A stretch of 10,099 nucleotides of DNA from Candidatus Aenigmatarchaeota archaeon (GTDB taxonomy: Archaea; Aenigmatarchaeota; Aenigmatarchaeia; QMZP01): the NCBI GenBank assembly GCA_016202745.1, contig JACQOB010000051.1:1-10099 (forward strand), written 5' to 3'. Every line of letters begins with the position of its first letter. The stretch's first letter is position 1. Both the position numbers and the translations under genes were made by a program. Under the pieces are notes generated by a model. That model did not search any database, was not told where the DNA came from, and was given only the letters and a program-made list of their open reading frames with translations. Positions 1 through 4,903 of the stretch are shown one piece after another.

Positions 1-167
1 ACAAAAGTTTTGCATAAATTTTTCAGCAACTAATATTTGGAAGACAAACAATCTCATGCTGCACTTTTGTCTTTCATTATGTGTTGGTGTGAAGAGAGCT
101 CCTGCAGGATAGGATGCGCAGGATGCGGGCTCGGAATCAGGCAAACGGCAAAGAATCCAAATCCAGC
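1..167. other. Intergenic region at the left edge
   Basis: I see no gene. ACAAAAGT (1-8) and ACTTTTGT (63-70) are perfect inverted copies 54 bases apart. AGGATGCG is repeated at about 113-120 and 121-128. On the minus strand an open frame of 19 codons runs off the edge from position 57, too short to judge. Confidence 0.3.
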
Positions 168-1118
168 TTACGGCCCCCCTCTCCTGTCCTTGAAGAGCCG
201 GTAGAGGAACCTCAGCAGCAGGAAGGCAGCAGCCCAGGGCAGCACGATGACGGCAAACCTCACGAGCGTGTTCACGCTGTCCACGAAGGATTTGACAAGC
301 TCGGACAGTTTGACAAGCACGACATACGCATACTCGGACCTCTTCTCGTTCACAGACAGGATTATGGTGGAGTAGTCCACCCGCTGCCCTGTGTTGGCAA
401 GGGACTCCTCAAGGTAGCTTATCTTCCGTTCCTGCTCAAAAATCTTGTCAGTCAGCTGGATTTTCTGCTCCACCTGGGCGGTTTCGTTGAACAGCTGCCG
501 GTACCGCTCCAGCCGGGCCTTTTCCGCTTGGATTTCAATATTGAGGTTTTCGTAGGTGGCGGTGATGTCCAGCTGGGACTCCCGGAAGGAGGTCACTTTC
601 CCGATTTCCTTCAGCTGCGCGACCACGGCATCATACTTGCCTGCCTCGACTTTTATCGTGTAGGTGCCCGCATAATAGGACTTTTTCTCCTCGCCGTAGC
701 GGTTGACATTCTGGGACAGGAGGAAGGAGCCGGAGGAGGACACGATGTTTGTCACTTTTGATTCCGCTTCCTTGAACCTTCCCCGCTCCACCTCGGTAGA
801 TACGTCGCTTTGCTTGGTTATCTTCCGGTCCTTGACTTCCGGCGCAAAATCCCCGCTGTAGCCGTAGGGAGAGCCGGAATCCCTGTAGTTAGCGCCGCCG
901 GCTTCATAATAGCGCGAGACCGCGCTGCTTTTATAGCTCCCATAATCCGCGCTTGTAAAGCCCTGAGAAGCGGAAAAGCTGGATAGCGCGCCGAACAGGT
1001 TGCCGGATGACAGGAACAATAGGACAAGAAGCACGAGTAGAATAAGGAGCCAGTTCTCCTTGAGTTTCTGCAGCTGCTCGCCTACTGAGATGGAATCACC
1101 TGCAGTACCATTCCGCAC
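168..1118 (-). CDS. DUF4349 domain-containing membrane protein
   Basis: A 316-residue protein anchored in the membrane at both ends. A short cytoplasmic-like N-terminus leads into a hydrophobic helix at about residues 23-38. A Ser/Gly/Tyr-rich linker follows (about 40-90), then a globular part beginning near residue 97. A charged helical stretch at about 185-235 (rich in E, K, R, Q) looks like a coiled coil, and a second hydrophobic helix at about 276-296 is followed by a basic tail. This order, with the N-terminal beta/alpha part, central coiled coil and C-terminal membrane helix, is that of DUF4349 proteins, whose function is unknown; a surface or envelope role is inference. The start is GTG at 1118. 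The ATG at 1111 is out of frame. A TATA box at 1163-1172 on this strand would give a leader of about 20 bases. Confidence 0.85.
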   Translation of the reverse strand: MRNGTAGDSISVGEQLQKLKENWLLILLVLLVLLFLSSGNLFGALSSFSASQGFTSADYGSYKSSAVSRYYEAGGANYRDSGSPYGYSGDFAPEVKDRKITKQSDVSTEVERGRFKEAESKVTNIVSSSGSFLLSQNVNRYGEEKKSYYAGTYTIKVEAGKYDAVVAQLKEIGKVTSFRESQLDITATYENLNIEIQAEKARLERYRQLFNETAQVEQKIQLTDKIFEQERKISYLEESLANTGQRVDYSTIILSVNEKRSEYAYVVLVKLSELVKSFVDSVNTLVRFAVIVLPWAAAFLLLRFLYRLFKDRRGGP

Positions 1119-1155
1119 ACCGCTTTTAAATTTTCTGGCAGGGTTCCAGCTAAAA

Positions 1156-1173
1156 CCAAAATATTTTTAAACG
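1156..1173. promoter_or_regulatory. Divergent AT-rich promoter (shared TATA element)
   Basis: The stretch contains the palindrome AAAATATTTT followed by TTTAAAC and is the only AT-rich block between two divergent genes. On the minus strand it reads as a TATA box about 25 bases before the expected start of the DUF4349 transcript. On the plus strand it is about 25 bases before the ribosome site of the small gene at 1211. One element may serve both directions. Confidence 0.55.
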
Positions 1174-1183
1174 GTAAATCCAG

Positions 1184-1205
1184 AAGGGGGTGGAAAGGGG
1201 GTGAT
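1184..1205 (+). promoter_or_regulatory. Duplicated Shine-Dalgarno-like motif
   Basis: AAGGGGGTG occurs twice, at 1184-1192 and 1195-1203. The second copy is at the right distance from ATG 1211 and continues as GAT, matching the complement of the archaeal 16S tail. The first copy is too far away to serve this start. Confidence 0.6.
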
Positions 1206-1210
1206 ACTGT

Positions 1211-1447
1211 ATGTGCATGGATGGAAAGTACTGTATGGGCGGCAAGTGCTCAGCATGCTGGTCCGGCATGGCCGTTGTCGTGGGCCTTATCGTTCTGGCA
1301 AACGCCACATGGGACTGGCTGGACTGGGGAATGCTGATAGGCCTCTTGCTGGTGGTGAAGGGCGTCTTGGGCCTTGCCATGCCTGCCTGTCCGCACTGTA
1401 AGCCGGAGGGCTCGGTGGGAATGGCGCCTGCGAAGAAGAAGAGGTAA
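1211..1447 (+). CDS. Small two-helix membrane protein with terminal cysteine clusters
   Basis: A 78-residue protein. The first 16 residues hold four cysteines (2, 8, 13, 16). Two hydrophobic helices follow at about 19-31 and 40-57, joined by a tryptophan-rich turn (WDWLDW). A CPHC pair sits at 60-63 and the tail is basic. If the helices form a hairpin, both cysteine groups lie on the same side and could bind one metal; that is inference. I do not recognise a named family, although small cysteine/membrane proteins of this design are frequent in DPANN genomes. The start is set by a strong ribosome site, GGGGGTGAT at 1197-1205, 5 bases before ATG. An upstream in-frame choice is not needed. Transcription probably comes from the divergent promoter at 1156-1173. 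Confidence 0.75.
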   Translation: MCMDGKYCMGGKCSACWSGMAVVVGLIVLANATWDWLDWGMLIGLLLVVKGVLGLAMPACPHCKPEGSVGMAPAKKKR

Positions 1448-1501
1448 GCCCTCTTCTTTCTTTCATTTTTTCTGCGCATCGCTTCTGGCGCGCGATGTTT
1501 T
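1448..1501 (+). terminator. Pyrimidine/T-tract and hairpin after the small membrane gene
   Basis: A C/T-rich run with TTTTTT (1448-1472) follows the stop directly. A hairpin then forms from CATCGC (1477-1482) and GCGATG (1492-1497) with a 9-base loop, and TTTTAT comes next. T-tracts are the usual archaeal termination signal. Confidence 0.45.
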
Positions 1502-1510
1502 ATAAAAAAC

Positions 1511-1530
1511 TTATATAAATGTTTATATAT
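1511..1530 (+). promoter_or_regulatory. TATA box for the membrane protein at 1552
   Basis: The AT-rich stretch TTATATAAATGTTTATATAT lies 22-40 bases before ATG 1552. This spacing predicts a transcript that begins at or near the start codon, that is, leaderless or nearly so. It also argues against the ATG at 1519, which sits inside the TATA box. Confidence 0.55.
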
Positions 1531-1551
1531 TTTAGACGCTACCTGTCCGGA

Positions 1552-2121
1552 ATGTCCGTTCTCGGGGAGACCGTCAGCATTTTCAGGAAAGTTCTGGTTA
1601 AGCGGAGCTATCTTACGCTTTCTGTTTTCCTCGGGCTTGCGGTGAGCCTGAACCTCATCCTTGGGCCGGCAATGAAGTACGTTCTTGTGCTGGGCATGCT
1701 TCTCATCATCGCATCGCTTTCCACTTTTTACTACAACTACTTTCACAGCCCCTTCAACTTTGAGCTGGTGAAGCTCTCTTCCATTGTCGCGACCTTCGCC
1801 TACGGCTTGGTGCCTGGGATTGCCATGGCAGTGGCTGCAACACTGTTCAGCCGGCTGCTTTCCTCCAGGCTGAATCAGCGGGCGGTCGGCTCTCTACTAG
1901 GTATTGTTGCGGCAGTTGGCGTGGCCTATCTGCTGCAGCCGTGGGGGGTTGTGGCAGCGGGGATGGCAGCGGTTCTTGTCTACCACCTGATTAATCTTCC
2001 GCTCAGCCTGAGCATGGGGGACAACTGGGGCTTCGCATCGGTCTATACCCTGTCCAACGTGTTCTTTAACGCCCTGCTGATTTCCCGGCTGGCTCCTTTT
2101 CTCCTCTCAGTGGTGGTGTGA
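1552..2121 (+). CDS. Polytopic membrane protein of unknown function
   Basis: About 189 residues from ATG 1552, which I prefer to the in-frame ATG at 1519 because the latter is part of the promoter. A basic N-terminus is followed by about five or six hydrophobic segments, with polar loops around HSPFNFE and LNQRA. The last third carries an NLPLS segment and a GDNWGF motif between hydrophobic stretches. The size and the pattern of short loops recall the substrate-binding S components of ECF vitamin transporters or related small integral membrane proteins, but no diagnostic motif is visible and I would not assign a substrate. It stands alone on the strand with its own promoter. The next gene has a separate TATA box 15 bases after the stop codon. 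Confidence 0.75.
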   Translation: MSVLGETVSIFRKVLVKRSYLTLSVFLGLAVSLNLILGPAMKYVLVLGMLLIIASLSTFYYNYFHSPFNFELVKLSSIVATFAYGLVPGIAMAVAATLFSRLLSSRLNQRAVGSLLGIVAAVGVAYLLQPWGVVAAGMAAVLVYHLINLPLSLSMGDNWGFASVYTLSNVFFNALLISRLAPFLLSVVV

Positions 2122-2135
2122 GGAAGCACAGGGGG

Positions 2136-2148
2136 TTTATATAAAATA
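2136..2148 (+). promoter_or_regulatory. TATA box for the gene at 2238
   Basis: TTTATATAAAATA begins 14 bases after the preceding stop codon. Transcription would begin near 2168, giving a leader of about 70 bases that contains two hairpins. Confidence 0.55.
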
Positions 2149-2173
2149 GATAGATAACAATAAATAGTTGTGT

Positions 2174-2227
2174 TACCATGTAGGTACTACTAACCTCTGT
2201 GCAGGAACAGCGCTGCACATAGCGAGG
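2174..2227 (+). promoter_or_regulatory. Structured 5' leader (two hairpins)
   Basis: A small hairpin pairs TACC (2174-2177) with GGTA (2183-2186). A larger one pairs TGTGCAG (2198-2204) with CTGCACA (2213-2219) around an 8-base loop. It is extended by CCTC (2194-2197) with GAGG (2224-2227) across a TAGC bulge. The larger stem ends 10 bases before ATG 2238, over the place where a ribosome site would be expected. No strong ribosome site is visible. Confidence 0.45.
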
Positions 2228-2237
2228 CGAGAGAAAG

Positions 2238-2564
2238 ATGCCTACTGCAGTCGTGTATGACAACGAGTACGCCCTTCCTATCCTTGGGGGGAAGAATCAT
2301 CCGGCACTTAAGAAAACGTATAGCCTGCAGCCTCACGAGAGGCGCAGCATAGAGGAGATACGCAAGCGCCTTAGGAGTGATAGTCCGGATAAGGAGGTTA
2401 TCCGAAGCCATGCGGAGTATCTGGAGGCGCTCGCCACGAAAGTGAGCCAGATTATTTCCGAGGAGGAAAGGGAGGGCTTTGTGAACTGGGATTTGAAGAA
2501 GGACGTGGAGGCCATGCGGCTTCTCTATCAGCAAGTGATGGAACGGCTTTCCCAAAAAACATAA
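2238..2564 (+). CDS. Small helical protein of unknown function
   Basis: A 108-residue soluble protein. An N-terminal segment of about 35 residues (MPTAVVYDNEYALP and following) is followed by a run of highly charged amphipathic helices rich in E, K and R, from about residue 35 to the end. There are no cysteines, no membrane segment and no motif that I recognise. The helical pattern (RRSIEEIRKRL, REGFVNWDLKKDVEAMRLL) could suit a coiled coil or a small helical bundle that binds a partner. ATG 2238 is the first start in this frame and lies just after a structured leader. It has its own TATA box, and the following gene has another, so it is probably monocistronic. No function can be given. Confidence 0.7.
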   Translation: MPTAVVYDNEYALPILGGKNHPALKKTYSLQPHERRSIEEIRKRLRSDSPDKEVIRSHAEYLEALATKVSQIISEEEREGFVNWDLKKDVEAMRLLYQQVMERLSQKT

Positions 2565-2604
2565 AATAGTTTTTATTCTTAAGTGGTTACTTATTTTGCG
2601 ATAA

Positions 2605-2613
2605 TTTTAAATA
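2605..2613 (+). promoter_or_regulatory. TATA box for the membrane protein at 2673
   Basis: TTTTAAATA predicts a start of transcription around 2635, about 38 bases before the ATG. The inverted repeat at 2618-2633 lies between this box and the predicted start. Confidence 0.55.
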
Positions 2614-2617
2614 GAAG

Positions 2618-2633
2618 ACCCCTCTAAAGGGGT
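2618..2633 (+). promoter_or_regulatory. Inverted repeat at the promoter (possible operator or hairpin)
   Basis: ACCCCT (2618-2623) and AGGGGT (2628-2633) form a perfect 6-base inverted repeat with a 4-base centre. If transcription begins near 2635, it is a DNA dyad between TATA and start and so a possible repressor site. If transcription begins earlier, it is a hairpin whose left arm could also pair with the ribosome site GGGGGT at 2659-2664. Confidence 0.4.
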
Positions 2634-2658
2634 GCAATATCAGTAAAACTCTACAATA

Positions 2659-2666
2659 GGGGGTGA
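2659..2666 (+). promoter_or_regulatory. Strong ribosome binding site
   Basis: GGGGGTGA ends 6 bases before ATG 2673 and fixes that start. It is the same motif as at 1197-1204. Confidence 0.75.
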
Positions 2667-2672
2667 ACTTAC

Positions 2673-3041
2673 ATGGCAAAAGGAGATGCCTTAGGCACAG
2701 TAGGCAGTTGGGCTTTCCTCATTGGAGCGCTCGTTGCCGTTGTTGCCGGCGTAATACCTGGACTAAACACAGGAAGCACGCAGGTCTGGGTAACGTCCGC
2801 AATCGTGCTGCTGGGACTCGTAGTGGGTTTCCTGAATGTTACCTCGAAGGAAACAATGCACTACCTGATGGCCGCAGTGTCTCTGGTGCTCGTCTCTACG
2901 TTTGGGGGCGATGTGCTGGCTGGGATTGAGACCGTGGGTCCTGTACTGCAGGCGGTATTGAACAATGTGATACTGTTTACAGTGCCGGCTGTCATCGTGG
3001 TATCGCTGAAGGCGATATACTCAGTCGCTTCAGAGGAGTAA
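2673..3041 (+). CDS. Small conserved-type integral membrane protein
   Basis: A 122-residue, very hydrophobic protein with four likely membrane segments: about residues 9-29, 38-55, 64-84 and 88-113. A short polar N-terminus (MAKGDALG) and an acidic end (SVASEE) frame them. A turn motif, GFLNVTSKET, sits between the second and third segments. Proteins with this layout and with the phrases VGFLNVT and VPAxIVxxLKAIYS are, to my recollection, a recurrent uncharacterised family in Woesearchaeota/Pacearchaeota-like genomes; I cannot check this here. The strong ribosome site and the clear terminator suggest high expression. The gene is a stand-alone unit with its own TATA box. Its role is unknown. 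Confidence 0.8.
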   Translation: MAKGDALGTVGSWAFLIGALVAVVAGVIPGLNTGSTQVWVTSAIVLLGLVVGFLNVTSKETMHYLMAAVSLVLVSTFGGDVLAGIETVGPVLQAVLNNVILFTVPAVIVVSLKAIYSVASEE

Positions 3042-3074
3042 GCTCATCGCTTGCTCCCCTTTTTCTTTTTTTTT
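3035..3074 (+). terminator. Hairpin plus T-tract terminator overlapping the stop codon
   Basis: GGAGTAAGC (3035-3043) pairs with GCTTGCTCC (3049-3057) over nine positions, one of them U-G, around a 5-base loop. CC and then a T-rich run (3060-3074, one C) follow. The stem includes the TAA stop codon of the upstream gene. Confidence 0.7.
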
Positions 3075-3132
3075 GAAGTGTGCGCGGATAGCTATTTCTA
3101 TCAGGGGCACATCAAAACAGTTTCTCAAGGCA

Positions 3133-3143
3133 ACATTTAAATA
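3133..3143 (+). promoter_or_regulatory. TATA box for tRNA-Val
   Basis: ACATTTAAATA ends 24 bases before the mature tRNA start, the expected archaeal spacing. It is flanked by AACAGTT (about 3115-3121) and AACTGTT (3146-3152), which are inverted copies of each other. Confidence 0.6.
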
Positions 3144-3167
3144 GGAACTGTTCCGCTTGGGTTTTGC

Positions 3168-3264
3168 GGGCTCGTGATCTAGTGGCTATGATGTCACCTT
3201 GACGACCGCAGCGCGCCGAGGGTCAGAATGGTGAATGTCCCCAGTTCGAATCTGGGCGAGCCCA
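3168..3264 (+). tRNA. tRNA-Val(GAC) with a 24-base archaeal intron
   Basis: The acceptor stem is GGGCTCG/CGAGCCC with A73 and no encoded CCA. The D arm is at 3177-3192, with T13/T22 unpaired. The anticodon stem TCACC (3194-3198) pairs with GGTGA (3230-3234). The T arm is CCCAG-TTCGAAT-CTGGG (3240-3256). The anticodon at 3201-3203 is GAC, which reads valine codons GUC/GUU. The anticodon loop is interrupted after base 37 by an intron at 3205-3228. TTGA (3199-3202) pairs with TCAG (3223-3226) as the 4-base central helix, leaving the three-base bulges CGA and AAT. This is the bulge-helix-bulge signal cut by the archaeal splicing endonuclease. The spliced length is 73 bases. Confidence 0.9.
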
Positions 3265-3297
3265 TTTCATGTAGCGCGGAAAGGGTGGGAGCATTCG

Positions 3298-3870
3298 ATG
3301 AAGCCTAAGATAGGAATCATGGGGTCCGCGAACGAGCGCCGAACAGGAGGGGTCATTTCTTCCAAGGCAAAGAGGCTCGCCTACGAGCTTGGAAAGGAGA
3401 TTGCCCGGCACAACTGCATCCTGATAAACGGCGCCTGCAGCGGGATTCCGGAGGAGTCTGCAAAAGGGGCGAAGGAAAACGACGGGTTTGTGATAGGCGT
3501 CTCGCCTGCCAAGGACATGGAGGAGCATGCGCGGAGATACAAGTTCCCTGTCAGGCACTATGATGTCATCATATACACTGGGTTCGGCTTCAAGGGGAGG
3601 AATGTGGTGAACGTGAGCAACTGCGACGCGGTTATCATCGTTGCCGGCCGCGTGGGGACCCTGAACGAGTTCACCATCGCCTACGATGAGGGCAAGGTTA
3701 TCGGAGTTATGCAGGGCTCCGGAGGCATCGCGGACTTTGTCAGGAGAATCATACAGGTGGCCAACAAGAGGACGGGCGCGAGGGTGTTTTACGACAGCGA
3801 CCCGCACAGGCTGGTAAAGACGCTTCTGGTGGAAGTGCAGCGGAGAAGAAGGAGCAAACGGATTGAGTGA
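3298..3870 (+). CDS. TIGR00725/LOG-like nucleotide-binding protein (SLOG fold)
   Basis: A 190-residue soluble protein with a Rossmann-like pattern. An N-terminal KIGIMGSANE strand-loop is followed by a glycine-rich NGACSGIPEESAKGA segment at 44-58 and a GRVGTLNE motif at 117-124. The last corresponds to the PGGxGTxxE signature of LOG (lysine-decarboxylase-like) proteins. Relatives include enzymes that release cytokinin bases from nucleotide monophosphates and the TIGR00725 group, whose substrate is unknown. Here the PGG is AGR, so phosphoribohydrolase activity should not be assumed. The tail is very basic (QRRRRSKR). I choose ATG 3298 because the longer frame starts inside the tRNA, and AAGGGTGGGAG (3281-3291) precedes 3298. 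There is no TATA box between the tRNA and this gene, so it may be read from the tRNA promoter. Confidence 0.85.
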   Translation: MKPKIGIMGSANERRTGGVISSKAKRLAYELGKEIARHNCILINGACSGIPEESAKGAKENDGFVIGVSPAKDMEEHARRYKFPVRHYDVIIYTGFGFKGRNVVNVSNCDAVIIVAGRVGTLNEFTIAYDEGKVIGVMQGSGGIADFVRRIIQVANKRTGARVFYDSDPHRLVKTLLVEVQRRRRSKRIE

Positions 3871-3873
3871 GGC

Positions 3874-4083
3874 TCACCTCAGGAGGGGTATGCAGTTATC
3901 GCAGCACTGCGGCTTCTCATCCTTGGATGTTTCCCGCTCGCAGGGAGTGCACTGCATCACCTTTTGGAAGGGCCTTCCGAACCTTTCGCAGCTTCGGGTA
4001 AGGCATTTTGTTTTGCCCTTGTTGAATGTTTCCTGGTTCACAGCCCCCTGGCAGGAGCCGCAGCACATGTACACGATTGCCAT
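3874..4083 (-). CDS. Small ten-cysteine protein (probable zinc-binding)
   Basis: A 69-residue protein with ten cysteines, at 7, 8, 11, 27, 32, 45, 48, 60, 61 and 64. They are arranged as CCxxC, CxxxxC, CxxC and CCxxC, enough for two zinc sites. The middle reads like a zinc-ribbon knuckle with a conserved-looking GKTKC and GRPFQKV between pairs. No DNA-binding or enzyme motif is recognisable. The start ATG 4083 lies about 25 bases after a TATA box on this strand (4108-4119), which fits a nearly leaderless transcript. The gene converges on the LOG-like gene, with three bases between the two stops. Longer frames on the plus strand through this region have poor protein character. The role is unknown. 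Confidence 0.7.
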   Translation of the reverse strand: MAIVYMCCGSCQGAVNQETFNKGKTKCLTRSCERFGRPFQKVMQCTPCERETSKDEKPQCCDNCIPLLR

Positions 4084-4107
4084 GCGGGTATCGCCTATCC
4101 TCGCGGT

Positions 4108-4119
4108 GTTTTTAAATTT
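4108..4119 (-). promoter_or_regulatory. TATA box for the ten-cysteine protein
   Basis: On the minus strand the stretch reads AAATTTAAAAAC. It is about 25-30 bases before the start codon at 4083. Confidence 0.5.
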
Positions 4120-4205
4120 TTTCGGCCTTTTATGATATTATTTTCGCTTTCTCCGTTATGCATAGCTTTTCAGGGAACAACAGCTGCGGCATCCGCTTTA
4201 CCAAA

Positions 4206-4218
4206 AAATTTAAATATA
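4206..4218 (+). promoter_or_regulatory. TATA box for the structured RNA/leader
   Basis: AATTTAAATATA predicts a start of transcription near 4239, exactly where the first strong hairpin begins (4240). A second AT-rich block, GTTATATGAC, follows at 4220-4229. Confidence 0.5.
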
Positions 4219-4234
4219 AGTTATATGACAGTAG

Positions 4235-4510
4235 TGGGTTTCGTATACCAAAATGGTATAACGAATTCCAGTATGGGGTGCAAAGGAACCCTCGCGTTGC
4301 TTTGCGTGCCCCGTTACTGGTTACATGTGTGAAGTGACGTAGATGGAAGTCCGCACGTTGCTTACCAACAGCTGAAAAGAGGCCTTACCCTGACTGGCTT
4401 GTACGGGTCAGTAACGGACAAAAGGCTTCCGAGAGGCTTCAGCAACAGGACTTCCGCAGAGGATAAAACCTCACACGACTGCCTGAGACCAGCCTTTGGC
4501 TGGTCTGAGG
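4235..4510 (+). ncRNA. Candidate structured RNA or long structured leader
   Basis: This stretch has no convincing protein frame but contains a compatible set of helices. Hairpin A pairs TTCGTATACCA (4240-4250) with TGGTATA-A-CGAA (4254-4265) around AAA. Hairpin B pairs GGGG/CCCC (4275-4278, 4309-4312) and GCAAAG/CTTTGC (4280-4285, 4300-4305). A long arm pairs GGAAGTCC with GGACTTCC (4345-4352, 4448-4455) and GTTGCT with AGCAAC (4357-4362, 4441-4446). It continues with GAGGCCTT and AAGGCTTC (4379-4386, 4422-4429) and CTGAC and GTCAG (4390-4394, 4407-4411). Then come GAGG/CCTC (4459-4472) and a 13-position hairpin with one mismatch around TTT (4482-4510). The zinc-ribbon gene starts 18 bases later with no terminator between. 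It lacks the hallmarks of SRP RNA, RNase P RNA and known riboswitches that I could check by eye. Confidence 0.5.
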
Positions 4511-4528
4511 GAGTTACAGGGGATTGTG

Positions 4529-4882
4529 ATGGGCTACCTTGCAGCATCAATGAAGTGCAATGCGTGCGGCAATAAGTCGCTGATGAGCGATATGCGCTAC
4601 AGCAGGTTTTCTGATTCCCTGGTATGCGTGCACTGCTACGAAGCCCAGAAAAAGGCAGGGGTGAAGGGTGCCTTGAAGGCCGCGCAGCGGAAGGCAGCCC
4701 CCCCGGAAGGCGATTCATTCGTGAAGTACAAGTGCGGCGCGTGCGGCTACCGCTTTTCCAGGAAGCAGAGCGTTGACTTCGGCAGGGTCTGCCCCTATTG
4801 CAGCCGCGATTCAGCTGTCAGGGTCTCATTGAATGAGGCGCAGCAGCTCCTGCGGGAATCCCGGTTCGTGGGATACTACTGA
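4529..4882 (+). CDS. Double zinc-ribbon protein
   Basis: About 117 residues from ATG 4529. Two zinc-ribbon-like units are visible: CNAC...CVHC at residues 10-36 and CGAC...CPYC at 69-91. They are joined by a basic, Ala/Lys-rich linker (about 40-62), and the C-terminal tail is helical. Treble-clef or ribbon proteins of this kind usually bind nucleic acid or other proteins; the role here is unknown. ATG 4529 is preceded by GGGGAT (4518-4523). ATG 4550, which gives MKCNACG, is a plausible alternative start. A longer frame from TTG 4496 would start inside the hairpin at 4482-4510 and is unlikely. The gene lies directly after the structured RNA region and probably shares its transcript. Confidence 0.8.
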   Translation: MGYLAASMKCNACGNKSLMSDMRYSRFSDSLVCVHCYEAQKKAGVKGALKAAQRKAAPPEGDSFVKYKCGACGYRFSRKQSVDFGRVCPYCSRDSAVRVSLNEAQQLLRESRFVGYY

Positions 4883-4903
4883 GCCTCCTTCTTTCATACG
4901 GGA

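Noticed and set aside
114..761. A 215-codon open frame on the plus strand opposite the DUF4349 gene
   Set aside because: It is rich in His, Pro and Gly with no domain character, has no promoter or ribosome site, and lies wholly opposite a convincing gene.
1150..1746. A 198-codon open frame on the minus strand
   Set aside because: It covers two plus-strand genes with good starts and an AT-rich promoter, and its translation is low-complexity and basic.
3235..3297. Longer N-terminus for the LOG-like protein
   Set aside because: It would begin inside the tRNA-Val gene. The fold begins at MKPKIGIMG, with a ribosome site before ATG 3298.
3863..4332. Plus-strand frames opposite and beyond the ten-cysteine protein
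   Set aside because: Their translations lack consistent domain character, and they run across promoters and the structured RNA. The minus-strand frame has regular cysteine pairs and a TATA box at the right distance.
4233..4510. SRP RNA, RNase P RNA or TPP riboswitch
   Set aside because: There is no GGAAG/AGCA helix 8 signature for SRP, no GAGGAAAGTCC plus ACAGA and terminal GGCTTAC set for RNase P, and, although CTGAGA occurs at 4484-4488 region, the other TPP motifs are absent on both strands.
4362..4718. A 118-codon minus-strand frame
   Set aside because: It is Ser/Pro/Arg-rich, lies opposite the structured RNA and the zinc-ribbon gene, and lacks a promoter.
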